Part shown: piece after piece, positions 1 through 10,546 of the stretch
How positions within the stretch are numbered: the stretch's first letter is position 1
Layout: each line of letters starts with the position of its first letter
Origin: Ancistrus triradiatus
Taxonomy: Eukaryota > Chordata > Actinopteri > Siluriformes > Loricariidae
Direction: 5' to 3'
DNA length: 64,000 nucleotides
NCBI GenBank assembly: GCA_025084515.1
Contig: JAJAGP010000019.1
Coordinates: 846,001-910,000 of the forward strand
The notes under the pieces: generated by a model
Database searches by the model: none
Told to the model about the DNA's origin: nothing
Seen by the model: the letters and a program-made list of their open reading frames with translations, nothing else
Program-made: the position numbers and the translations under genes

Positions 1-308
1 GGCATTTCATCATATCAATATCTATTTCTTCATCTCTTTTTAAATTCAGCACTTGGTTTTGTGAGTTTGCCATGTGGAATATTTCACTGATTGTGAGAAT
101 GTGATGCAATGATTCTTTTTTGATTTCTTTCCCCACCCAAAGTGGCTTATAGTGTTATGTGCTCTCAAACTGGATTGCATTGCGTCAACTTGTCAGTGTT
201 TATTTCCTCAAAGACAGAGATGAGATGCTAGATAAGAGTCTACTGAGCACAGTTTTCTTTTTCACATTTTGCCTACTGCACACAGATTCAAGTAAAATGT
301 ATCATTTA

Positions 309-1862
309 TAGTTGTGCTTGAAAGTTTGTGAACCCTTTATAATTTTCTATATTTCTGCATAAATATGACCTAAAACATCAACAGATTTTCTAATTTTCAT
401 CATCAGAAGTTCTAAAAGTAGATAAAGAGAACCCAGTTAAAAAAACGAGACAAAAATATTAAACATGGTCATTTATTTATTGAGGAAAATGATCCAATAT
501 TCCACATTATTAGGGGGAAAAGTATGTGAACATTTGCTTTCAGTATCTGCTGTGACTCCCCTGTGCAGCAATAACTGCAACTAAACGTTTCCTGTAACTG
601 TTGATCAGTCCTGCACACCGGCTTGGAGAACAGCTTCAGCTCTGGGATGTTGGTGGGTTTCCTCACATTAACTGCTCGCTTCAGGTCCTTCCACAACATT
701 TCGATTGAATTAAGGTCTGGGCTTTGACCCGGCCATTCCAAAACATTAACTTTATTCTTCTTTAATCATTCTTCTGTAGAACGACTTGTGTGCTTAGGGT
801 CGTTGTCTTGCTGCATGACCCACCTGCTCTTGAGATTCAATTCATGGACCTGTCCTTACATTTTCCATTAGAAATCTCTGATATAATTCAGAATTCATCG
901 TTCCATCAGTGATGGTAAGCCGTCCTGGCCCAGATGCAGCAAAACAGGCCCAAACCATGATACTACCACCACCATGTTTCACAGATGGGATAAGGTTCTT
1001 ATGCTGGAATGCAGTGTTTTCCTTTCTCTAAACATAATGCTTTCTTTTAAACCAAAAAGTTCTATTTTGGTCTCATCCGCCCACAAAAAATTCTTCCAAA
1101 AGCCTTCTGGCTTGTCCACATGATCTTTAGCAAACTGCAGACGAGCAGCAATGTTCTTTTGGAGAGCAGTGGCTTTCTCCTTGCAACCCTGCCATGCACA
1201 CCATTGTTGTTCAGTGTTCTTCGGATGGCAGACTCATGAACATCAACAGTCGCCAATGTGAGAGAGGCCTTCAGTTGTTTAAAAGTTACCCTGGAGTTAT
1301 TTGTGACCTCACCAACTATTACATGCCTTGGTCTTGGAGTGATCTTTGTTGGTCGGCCACTCCTGGGGAGGGTAACAATGGCCTTGAATTTCCTCCATTT
1401 GTACTCAATCTGTCTGACTGTGGATTGGTGGAGTCCAAACTCTTTAAAGATGGTTTTGTAACCTTTTCCAGCCTGATGAGCATCAACAACTCTTTTTCTG
1501 AAGTCTCCTTTGTTTGCGCCATGATACACTTCCACAAACATGTTCTGTGAAGAGTAGACTTTGATAGATCCCTGTTCTTTAAATAAAACAGGGTGTCCAC
1601 TCACACCTGATTGAAAACACCTGACTCTAATTTCACCTTCAAATTAACTGCTAATCCTAGAGGTTCACATACTTTTGCCACTCACTAATATATAATATTG
1701 GATCATTTTCCTCAATAAATAAATGACCAAGTATAATATTTTTGTCTCATTTGTTTAACTGGGTTCTCTTTATCTACTTTTAGGATTTGTGTGAAAATCT
1801 GAAAATATTTATGCAGAAATATAGAAAATTCTAAAGGGTTCACAAACTTTCAAGCACCACTG
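309..1862 (-). mobile_element. Tc1-like DNA transposon, full length but decayed (family A)
   Basis: The outer ends are inverted copies: a left end reading TAGTTGTGCTTGAAAGTTTG and a right end that is its near complement, each flanked by TA, the Tc1/mariner target. On the minus strand a transposase can be followed from about 1604 down to about 470: paired HTH region, an ARRKPLLSK-like linker motif, a GGGSIMVWACF core and a C-terminal part with [12 protein letters not shown]. The frame is broken several times, so it is a pseudogene. The element lies 3' of the last cd68-like exon seen here, probably in an intron. Related copies sit at 11.4, 24.9, 25.7 and 42.0 kb. Confidence 0.85.
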
Positions 1863-2370
1863 TATGCTGCCTAGACCCAAGGCAGCTAACGTCAGTAATC
1901 CAATTAAAGTAAATGCAACAATTTCAATTACGTGTTGATTATCCATTTAGATAATTTGTCTTCACTGTAGCTATATTACTCTGATGAAAAATATTTCACT
2001 GCCACTGTCTTGTCATGTGTATGCCAAAAATAAAAAATACGTAAAACTGAACTTGATTATGCACACCTGAGAAATAAAATCCATGTACTAGTAAGATCAA
2101 GCATTACAGTATGTTAGTCATACATTACCACAAGCAGAAATGCATGCAATCAAGAAGTATGCGTACAATGGTGCATGCCCTTGCTTTTCACGTTATGTTG
2201 ATGTGCTATTGTATAGTTTGGAGAAAGCAAACATGAACTCTACTGACTGGAAGTCATTCTGTAACTGACACACATTTCCTGCCATGTTGTCAAATCACTG
2301 TGATCGAGGTTCATGTGACCGTCAAACCTGTTAGTCATGTTTCTTGAAACTAAAAAGCCGTTGCTCCTAC

Positions 2371-2761
2371 CTCCAGCCTTGAAGGCATAGGTGATGTTGA
2401 CAGTCACAGCACTGACATAGACCATCTTTGCGGTGTCATTCTGGTAAACAAATACGAGGATGTGTTAATAACCACAATGTACAAACACATGCACAGATAT
2501 ACACACATGCACTCATAAATGCACACTGACAAACTTTGTAAGGCCATCTGAATCAGAGGATGATTCATATCCAAAGCGGACTTCACACTTCATGTGACAA
2601 TGGCTTGTTTATTTTAGACATTTCACCTTAAACGTATAAGTGTATTACAAACACAGATAAGTAAGTACGTCTGCTTAGTCCAGATAGGAAGGGCCTGGTA
2701 TATTTACAGGTGCTCCTACAAACCCATTGTAGGTTGAACATATCGTAAACCAGTTTAATAT

Positions 2762-2839
<78 letters not shown>

Positions 2840-5800
2840 TATATACATACATACATACATACATATACTTAAAGCACTTACATTAACCTACAGTTGGGCA
2901 AAATCATTAATACAAATATTATTTTATAATAAAGTGTTGCAGATTACATGTAATTTACTGAATAAAGTATTGAAAGTATTGTTCAGCTCAATTGGCTGGC
3001 AATGCATTCGCAAAGTCTTCAGACCCTTTCACTTTTTTCCACATTTTATGTTGTAGCCTTACACACACAATAAATCAAGTTTTCCCCCAACATTCTGCAC
3101 TCAATACCTCATAATGACAAAGTGAAAACATAATTTTAGAAAATTTTGAAAAGGAAAAACGTAAACTAAAAGCATTAACTCAGTACTTAGTTGAAGCACC
3201 GTTGGCAGTGATTACAGCCTAAAGTCTTCTTGGGTATGATGCCACAAGGTTTGCACTTCTGCATTTCTTCCATTCTTCTCTGCAGATCCCCTCAAGCTCT
3301 TTCATTTTGGATGGGGACCGATAGTGGACAGCCATTTTCGTGTCTCTCCAGAGATGTTTGATTGGGTTCAAGTCAGGGCTCTGGCTGAGCCACTCATGGA
3401 CATTCACAGAGTTGTCCCTAAGCCACTCCTGTGTTGTCCTGGCTGTGTGCTTAGGGTCATTGTCTTGTTGGAAGGTGAACCTTGGGCCCAGTCTGGGGTC
3501 CCTAGTGTTCTAGATCAGGTTTTCATTAAGAATGTCTCTATACTTTGCTCCATTCAGCTTTCTCTCAACCCTGGCCAGTCTCGCTGTCCCATCCGCTAAA
3601 AAACACCCCCGCTGCATGATGCTGCCACCACCATACTTCACTGTAGGGTTGGTATTGGAGCACTGCCTGGTTTCCTCCAGACATAACACTTAGAATTGAG
3701 GCTAAAAAAACATAGAATCTCGTTTCTCAGAGTCTGAGAGCCCTGTAGGTGCTTTTATGCAAACTCAGGTGGGTTTCAGGCGTATTTTACCGAGAAGAGG
3801 CTTCTGACTGGCCACTCTGCCATAAAGCACGGATTGGTGGAGTGCTGCAGTGGTAGTTAAGCTTCTGGAAGGTTCTCCCATCTGCACACAGGATCTTTGG
3901 AACTCAGCCAGAGTGACCACTGGGTTCTTGATCACATCTCTTACCAAGGCTGTGGTGTGGTGGCCAGCTCTAGGAAACGTCCTGGTTGTTCCAGACTTCT
4001 TCCATAAGAATCATGGAGGCCATTGTGCTCTTGGGCACTTTCAGTGCAGCAGATATTTTATAGCCTTCTCCAGATCTGTGCCTCCACACAAACCTGTCTC
4101 TGAGCTCTACAGGCAGTTCTTTCCTCCTCATGGCTTGGTTTCCTCCTCATATGCATTGCTAGTTCTGAGACCTTAGACAGGTGTGTGTCTTTCCAAATCA
4201 TGTCCAATTAACTGAATTTACCACAGGTGGACTCCAATCAAGGTGTAGAAACAGCTCAACGATGATCAAGAGAAATGGTGGGCCCCCAGAGCTACTTTTC
4301 AAGTGCCATAGCAAAGGGTCTGAATACTTATGTCCAGGCGAAATGTTTGTTTTTCCTTTTTAGTGAAATTTCTAAAATTCTGTTTTCACTTTGTCATTAT
4401 GGGGTATTGAGTCCAGAATGATGGAGGAAAACTTCAACATAACAAAATGTGAAAAAAGTGAAAGGGTCTGAAGCCTTTCCAAATGCATTGCATATGTATG
4501 TGTGTGTGCAACTGAACATAAACAATTATAAGCAGTCCAGATATGATGAACATTACGGGCTAGGCACTAGGCAGGATTTCATATAAAATGCACAATGGCG
4601 TACCCCATCTGTGCTGAGCTTATTTGTCAGCTGGTTTTCACTATACTGCTTATGAGACAGAGATAAATAGCAAGTTTATCAGTCTACTTCCTCCTTGAAG
4701 ACCATAGTTCCTCTTTATACGATGTCATCTAACAGCACCTAATCTACAACTTCAGCAGTCAATGTACAGTTCCACTGATGTGTTTTAAATGTTATTTAAC
4801 ATATGTATTCATTTACATACAGACAATACAAGACACTATTTAAATATATTAATCTTTTTTTTTTTTTACTAATAATTATTAAGAAAACCACACATTGCCA
4901 CACCCAGTTACCTACCATGGTGAAGCTCAGTGAGATGAATCCTTCAGGGAATTCAAGCTGGAGAAGGGCAGTAGTATTACAATTCCCCTGAACATGCGTA
5001 ATATTTGGCTGAACGACAAAGGTGCCTGCAGTCTATAAATGTATATAAACAGAAATAGACATAAATATACAAAGAACAGATGCTTTATGGAAATATGAAG
5101 TCATAAAAATGTAAAGGCAGGAAAGTTTAGATATAAAATGGAAAGCAGTATGATTTGCTGTTACATTTTTAGATCTTAAGTGATGTAGTGCATGAGTTCA
5201 AGAGGCAGCCACTACATCACTTAAAAAACCACGAGTCCATTAATTGACATATTTCAGCATCGATTTGTTAGGTGCTAACAACTTGTCGTGGTGGTTTGAT
5301 AGAATACTGATCATTACCTACTATCTTTTTTCACTTCCATATTCAGGCTCTTTACCTTGTTGTTGTTGACCTGGACCTGCATACCAGCCTGGACCATAAT
5401 ACAAATATTTGTCCCATCCTTAACAGTATAGTTGCCCACTGGGATATCTGTTGGTGTTGGCTGAGGGGTGGGTGATCCTGTTGTAGTAGGTGTGCTGTGA
5501 GTTGTTGTATTTTGTGGAGCTGAGGTGGTTGTAGTCATGTTGGCCGTCGTAGTATTTTGTGTACTTGGGGTGGTTGTAGTCACATTAGCGGTGGTGGTAT
5601 TTTGCGGACTTGCGGTGGTAGTAGTCATATTGGCAGTTGTGGTATTTTGCGGACTTGGGGTGGTAGTAGTCATATTGGCAGTTGTGGTATTTTGCGGACT
5701 TGGGGTGGTAGTAGTCATATTGGCAGTTGTGGTATTTTGAGGGGCTGTGGTAGTAGTTGCATTTTGTGTTGTAGTTGGACCTGGAGTCGTGACAAATGGA

Positions 5801-6224
5801 GCAGGGGGCAGCATGCTGACGGGTGGCTTAGGGCGTCCAACATCTTCCTTAGCTGAAGTGAAAACTGAGTAAAGACAGAGAGTGATTTAAGGCGTCTTGA
5901 GTCTTTATATAAAGTGAAAATACAACTATTCAAATGTGACACCATCAACCTGGCACACACAATGACGCAAGTCTCAACATAAGTAGTGCCACAAGCTTTT
6001 TTAGATTAGCTAGAAAAGACCAAGTACCTAATGAATTTATTCAAATTTTTAGGTTTATAGAAGTGTGTACTTGGCCGCGTATAGCCTTACATACTGACTA
6101 TAACTTACAGGCATGACCTGTACAACAGAGGTTCAGTCATGTGACAGTTCAACACATGATCTATATCGAAACTTATACAGGCCTGTTCCTACACGTTTAA
6201 GCGAGGCAGATTTCTTTGTGAGGA

Positions 6225-6303
<79 letters not shown>

Positions 6304-6802
6304 CATACCTCACAAAAAGATCTGTGTACAGAAATCAAAAGTGAACTATCTACACACACAAAAGTGAACCCTAGAGTGAACAAAAAACACTTCATATTAA
6401 TATACTAATTACTTCATATTAACTTCATATTTACATATTGTTAAATACACATTCAGTGTACTTGTCATGATGTGCAAAGTTCTGTAATAAATCTCTAACA
6501 AGCGAACATCTTGCCGCGGTTCAAAGTATCAGCACATTTATACCGCCAGACTATAGAGAAAACGCAGAGTGCAGGAAATCATTAAACGTCTGTCATGTCT
6601 TTTCCGCTTTTCAAGCTGTTAAGCACATGCATGTGTGAATATTTTTTTTTCCGAAAATAAGTCGGTACGTATAAGTCGTCTTATAATCTGTTCCAAGTCT
6701 TCACGCCTTTACCACAAACCAATTCGCCTTGATTTAACAGACAGAATAGCTTTATTTACCTGCAGCCAGGAGAAGAACTGCCACTACTAATCCAAGTTTC
6801 AT
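2371..6802 (-). CDS. cd68: CD68/macrosialin-like LAMP-family glycoprotein, 5' four exons (3' end off window)
   Basis: Coding exons are 6760-6802, 5356-5852, 4917/4916-5032 and 2371-2440, with matching phases 1, 0, 0, 1 and GT-AG borders. Exon 1 encodes a signal peptide (MKLGLVVAVLLLAA). Exon 2 carries a Thr/Asn-rich mucin repeat and the start of the LAMP domain (GNYTVKDGTNICIMVQAG). Exon 3 has the family signature THVQGNC followed by LQLEFPEGFISLSFTM. Exon 4 adds NDTAKMVYVSAVTVNITY. One mucin stretch plus one LAMP domain is the CD68 layout; LAMP3 is the main alternative. CD68 is a heavily glycosylated endosomal/lysosomal membrane protein of macrophages. The remaining LAMP sequence, transmembrane helix and tail are not visible and should lie left of position 1. 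Confidence 0.8.
2766..2834. repeat. (AT)n microsatellite followed by (CATA)n
   Basis: About 34 uninterrupted AT dinucleotides are followed by a short ATAC/CATA run to about 2865. It lies in the intron between cd68-like exons 3 and 4. The Tyr/Ile ORF across it is a product of the repeat. Confidence 0.95.
3000..4489 (-). mobile_element. Tc1-like DNA transposon, decayed (family B)
   Basis: The ends are inverted: a left end beginning AATGCATTCGCAAAGTCTTC and CAGACCCTTTCACTTTTT, and a right end with AAAAAGTGAAAGGGTCTGAAG and AAATGCATTG. Minus-strand transposase pieces include [19 protein letters not shown] near 3220-3405 (the catalytic Glu of the usual PIEH is now Lys) and a helix-turn-helix part near 3765-3950. 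Stops and frameshifts make it inactive. It sits in the intron between cd68-like exons 3 and 4. A second copy is at 20.1 kb and an internally deleted one at 50.8 kb. Confidence 0.85.
5473..5742 (-). repeat. 45-bp coding minisatellite: six 15-residue mucin units in the cd68-like gene
   Basis: Six in-frame units vary around PQNTTTANMTTTTPS. The first two are identical in protein sequence; the later ones differ at a few residues, and the sixth is divergent (HSTPTTTGS). Most units hold two N-glycosylation sequons (NTT and NMT/NVT) and many Thr sites for O-glycans. The array encodes the stalk between the signal peptide and the LAMP domain. The plus strand of the same array is open in two frames by chance. 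Confidence 0.9.
6229..6299. repeat. (AT)n microsatellite
   Basis: About 35 AT units lie in intron 1 of the cd68-like gene, followed by a short CATA run. The ORFs on both strands here are repeat artefacts. Confidence 0.95.
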
Positions 6803-7733
6803 TTCTGCCGTCTGCAAAAAAAAGTCCAAAAAGTCCTGTATTTATTTTGTAAAGTGTTGAAGGGACGACAGTCGATGCACCTCTAAAGGCTCCAGTGGCC
6901 CTGCTAGTCTGACAGAAACGAAACTAGAAAAAACAGAGGAAGTGAAAAGCTGTCACGTTACCTCCCGGAGTTGCCCAAGCTGGAGTTCAACCAGAAGCTT
7001 TGACTTTTGTCATCATACGGTTTTACATAAAAACTGAAACTTTAAATCACGGTTCAGACTGGGACTCGACCTTTAAACACTTTCATTTTGTCGCTATTTT
7101 GTCTTCATTGCGTCCAGTCTTCATCTCCTTATTCTGTCTGAGACATACAAAGATTTGAAGCGTCTTCGTGAAAGCATGAAACCTGACAGTGACAGATATA
7201 TAACAGAAGCAACCAACGTTTAGATCTATGGGACGATTCATTGAGTATACATGGTTTTACCTCAAACTGTTAACCATCCAAAGAAAACTTGACTGATCTT
7301 TTTTAAGGAGTGCTGATAGCACAAAGCACCCCCCAAATTTCAACTGGGCATGGTTGCTTCATGCTTGGGTATCTGGTATCTACACCTAGCCTAAATTGTT
7401 AGTGTTTGTTTCACTTGCTCCAGTTTTAACATTGTTGTTGTACTGTTTTGTTTTGCCTGGTGTACATAAGCAATAGACTAGCATTAGCCCATGGTATAAT
7501 TATGGTCTGTCAGAAAACTGACAGACACTACATGGATTTTTCAGTCCTGGTAGAGTTTATTTGGTTAAACAATTTGTTGAAATTGAACAATATGGCCAGA
7601 CCTGACAATGCAAACCTAAAGTTACTGTAAGTGATATTAACAGTTAGGGGTAGCATCTGCTGGGCCTACCCCCTAAAAGTGTCAACTCCTTGATTTTAAT
7701 TCCATGGCTGCCACTGAAATCTCTTTACAAATA
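6803..7733. other. 5' flank of the cd68-like gene
   Basis: Apart from the ETS/IRF-like motifs at 6915-6947, no gene or recognisable repeat was seen in these 930 bases. The next feature is the Tc1 element starting at 7734. The small ORFs here show no domain. Confidence 0.5.
6938..6947 (+). promoter_or_regulatory. Candidate ETS-IRF composite element (PU.1/IRF) upstream of the cd68-like gene
   Basis: The sequence GGAAGTGAAA matches the GGAANNGAAA composite element exactly and sits inside AGAGGAAGTG, a good PU.1 core. It lies 136 bp upstream of the cd68-like start codon (6802, minus strand), where a myeloid proximal promoter would be. A second IRF-like stretch, GAAACGAAACT, is at about 6915-6925. 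PU.1 with IRF4/IRF8 is known to drive macrophage genes; use of this site is inferred. Confidence 0.5.
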
Positions 7734-9357
7734 CAGTGCCTTGCAAAAGTATTCGGCCCTCTTGAACTTTTCAACCTTTTGCCACATTTCAGGCTCAAAC
7801 ATAAAGATATGAAATTGTAATTTTTTGCGAAGAATCAACAACAAGTTGGACACAAACGTGAAATGGAACATAATTTATTGGATATTTTAAACTTTTTTTA
7901 GAAATAAAAAACTGAAAAGTGGGGCGTGCAAACTTATTCTCCCCCCTCGCGTTAATACTTTGTAGCGCCATCGTTTGCTGCAATTACAGCTGCAAGTCGC
8001 TTGGGGTATGTCTCTATCAGTTTTGCACATCGAGAAAATGAAATTTTTGCCCATTCTTCCTTGCAAAACAGCTGGAGCTCAGTGAGGTTGGATGGAGAGC
8101 GTTTGTGAACAGCAGTTTTCAGCTCTTTCCACAGATTCTCGATTGGATTCAGGTCTGGACTTTGACTTGGCAATTCTAACACCTGGATACGTGTATTTGT
8201 GAACCACTCCATTGTAGATTTTGCTTTATGTTTTGTATCATTGTCTTGTTGGAAGATAAATCTCCGTCCCAGTCTCAGGTCTTTTGCGGACTCCAACAGG
8301 TTTTCTTCCAGAATGGTCCTGTATTTGGCTCCATCCATCTTCCCATCAATTTTAACCATCTTCCCTGTCCCTGCTGAAGAAAAGCAGGCCCAAACCATGA
8401 TGCTGCCACCAACATGTTTGACAGTGGGGATGGTGCGTTCAGGGTGATGAGCTGTGTTGCTTTTACACCAAACATAACGTTTTGCATTGTGGCCAAAAAG
8501 TTCTTCTGACCAGAGCACCTTCTTCCACATGTTTGGTGTGTCTCCCAGGTGGCTTGTGGCAAACTTTTTATTGATATCTTTGACAAATGGCTTTCTTCTT
8601 GCCATTCTTCCATAAAGGCCAGATTTTGTGAAGTGTACGACTGATTGTTGTCCTATGGACAGAGTCTCCCACCTCAGCTGTAGATCTCTGCAGTTCATCC
8701 AGAGTGATCATGGGCCTCTTGGCTGCATCTCTGATCAGTCTTCTCCTTGTTTGAGCTGAAAGATTAGAGGGACGGCCGGGTCTTGGTAGATTTGCAGTGG
8801 TCTGATACTCCTTCCAATTCAATATGATCGCTTGCACAGTGCTCTTTGAGATGTTTAAAGCTTGGGAAATCTTTTTGTATCCAAATCCGGCTTTAAACTT
8901 CTCCACAACAGTATCTCGGACCTGCCTGGTGTGTTCCTTGGTCTTCATGATGCTCTCTGCACTTTAAACAGAACTCTGAGACTATCACAGAGAATGTGCA
9001 TTTATACGGAGACTTGATTACACACAGGTGGATCCTCCTATTTAATCATCATCAGTCATTTTAGAGTCAGCATTGGATCATTCAGAGATCCTCACTGAAC
9101 TTCTGGAGTGAGTTTGCTGCACTGAAAGTAAAGGGGCCGCCAATAATTTTGCACTCCCCCACTTTTCAGTTTTTTTTTTTCTAAAAAACGTGTTAAAATA
9201 TCCAATATCCAATAAATTTTGTTCCACTTCACGATTGTGTCCCACTTGTTGTTGATTCTGCACAAAAAATTACAATTTCATATCTTTATGTTTGAAGCCT
9301 GAAATGTGGCAAAAGTTTGAAAAGTTCAAGGGGGCCGAATACTTTTGCAAGGCACTG
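7734..9357 (-). mobile_element. Tc1-like DNA transposon, nearly intact (family C)
   Basis: The element is about 1.62 kb between flanking TA dinucleotides. Its long inverted ends begin CAGTGCCTTGCAAAAGTATTC and are nearly identical at both sides. The inner GCCACATTTCAGGC and its complement extend the terminal repeats. It holds the best-preserved transposase of the window and is probably the youngest DNA transposon here. It lies between the cd68-like gene and the 3' end of the NWD-type gene. Confidence 0.92.
7952..8948 (-). pseudogene. Tc1 transposase with one frameshift
   Basis: The product would cut and paste the element through a DD34E active site. The N-terminal frame starts at 8948 (MKTKEHTRQVRDTVVEKF), with paired HTH domains and the GRPSNLS linker. 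The C-terminal frame runs 7952-8698 through GGSIMVWACF, FQQDND and NPIENLWKELK. The two frames overlap near 8625, consistent with a single one-base indel before GLYGRMARRKP. The second Asp (FQQD) and the Glu (PIEN) are 34 residues apart, as expected. The first catalytic position reads LWSEE where the family has WSDE. Both changes predict an inactive copy. Confidence 0.88.
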
Positions 9358-9599
9358 TATATACATTTACACAATGCGATGGTAGATAAAGAACCAGCGA
9401 GTTCTTCTACACAAGAAATTACATACCTGAGAGTGGATGTTAAAAAAAAATGACATAGGGTGCTTGGTTAGATATAATGTCTCCTCCCAAATGACAATAA
9501 ATTAAGCAAATTACATTTATTTCTTAGTATTCCTGAAAGCATCGTAGATATCTGCTCTTTTGTTTAATTATACTTTGTGTCAATGTTTTTTACACTAAA

Positions 9600-9708
9600 A
9601 TATTTAAGAAATATGTCAGTCAAATGTGAAACAACCCCGTCAAGTACATTTTAATTCCAAGTTGTAACACTACAAAATGTGGGTGAGGTACTTATGCAAG
9701 GAACTGTA
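9600..9708. mobile_element. Solo terminal repeat of a Tc1-like element
   Basis: The stretch ending in ACTTATGCAAGGAACTGTA resembles the right end of Tc1-like elements (ACTTTTGCAAGGCACTGTA), preceded by the usual CAAGTTGTAACAC...AAATGTGG inner part. No partner end is visible, so it is a remnant. Confidence 0.5.
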
Positions 9709-10307
9709 TAGCTGTTGTCACATCGTACTACCAGAATCGGTTACTTATTACTTAGACGAAAATACCACAGAGTCATAAAAAGTCTGGGTCTTTATCAAAG
9801 TAAGCCTATTGAAGCACAGATGAAGAAATAGTTTTGATGATTACTCTCTTTGTAAGCCATTCATGTGACAAGTGACAGGAAAGCCTGGTTGCAAAACGTT
9901 ACTGCGACTACCAGCCACCACCACACACGTCATGGGACACGTAATGTAATCATGAATAAGACAGTTTTCCAAATGTTTAAGGCCTACTCACAGTATTTTG
10001 TAACATTACGGTCATGTCCAATTTCTCCAACAATAAAATATTCTGAATTCATGATGTAGACAGCGCTACGTTAAGTATACATTTAAATCCCCAGACATGA
10101 CCATCTTCATTATAACCGCACAACCATATGACCAATAGAGGAACACCACAGGAAGATTCCAATTGCTGACAAATACATGGCTGTGTTTTTTAAATATTTC
10201 CATTTGTATAGAGTTACTTCCTCTGCACCCATGATTCAGGCATGCACATTGTTACCCATTTTGTGCTTTTCACCTCTGCCCCACAGTCTTAACTAAGCCT
10301 ATTGGCC
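9709..10307. other. 3' flank of the NWD-type gene
   Basis: No gene, repeat or clear poly(A) signal was recognised here. It lies just after the NWD-type stop codon and should hold its 3' UTR (minus strand). Confidence 0.4.
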
Positions 10308-10546
10308 TCACTCGTCTTCATCACTGCTGCTAGGCTCGCCAAACAGTTGGTCCTGGTGAACAGTTTTAGCCGTTTTGGCTGCTTCTTGCTTGCAGAGCTT
10401 CATGGTGATGAGAGTGGCAGTGTCACTGAAACCCAAATGGAAAGTGCACATCTCATCGTCCGCTACATTCACACACTTAATTCTGGAGTCTGGCGTGAAG
10501 ACTGACAATACTGTCCCAGCATCGAGGTCCCACACACTTGCTTCAC
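10308..10546 (-). CDS. NWD-type gene: last coding exon
   Basis: The exon opens at CTGCAG|GTGAAGC and encodes [20 protein letters not shown], closing the final WD blade, then a basic stretch and an acidic Ser/Asp/Glu tail (EPSSSDEDE) before TGA at 10308-10310. The preceding intron is about 4.3 kb and holds a SINE, a Tc1 remnant and the 13.3-14.0 kb foldback Tc1. Confidence 0.88.

Noticed and set aside
4560..4640. Possible extra cd68-like exon
   Set aside because: No splice-bounded frame fits; exon 3 joins 2371-2440 directly in phase and in family sequence.
5525..5856. Val- and Gly/Ser-rich plus-strand ORFs of 71-99 residues
   Set aside because: They are antisense to the cd68-like mucin repeat; the frames stay open only because of the 45-bp unit.
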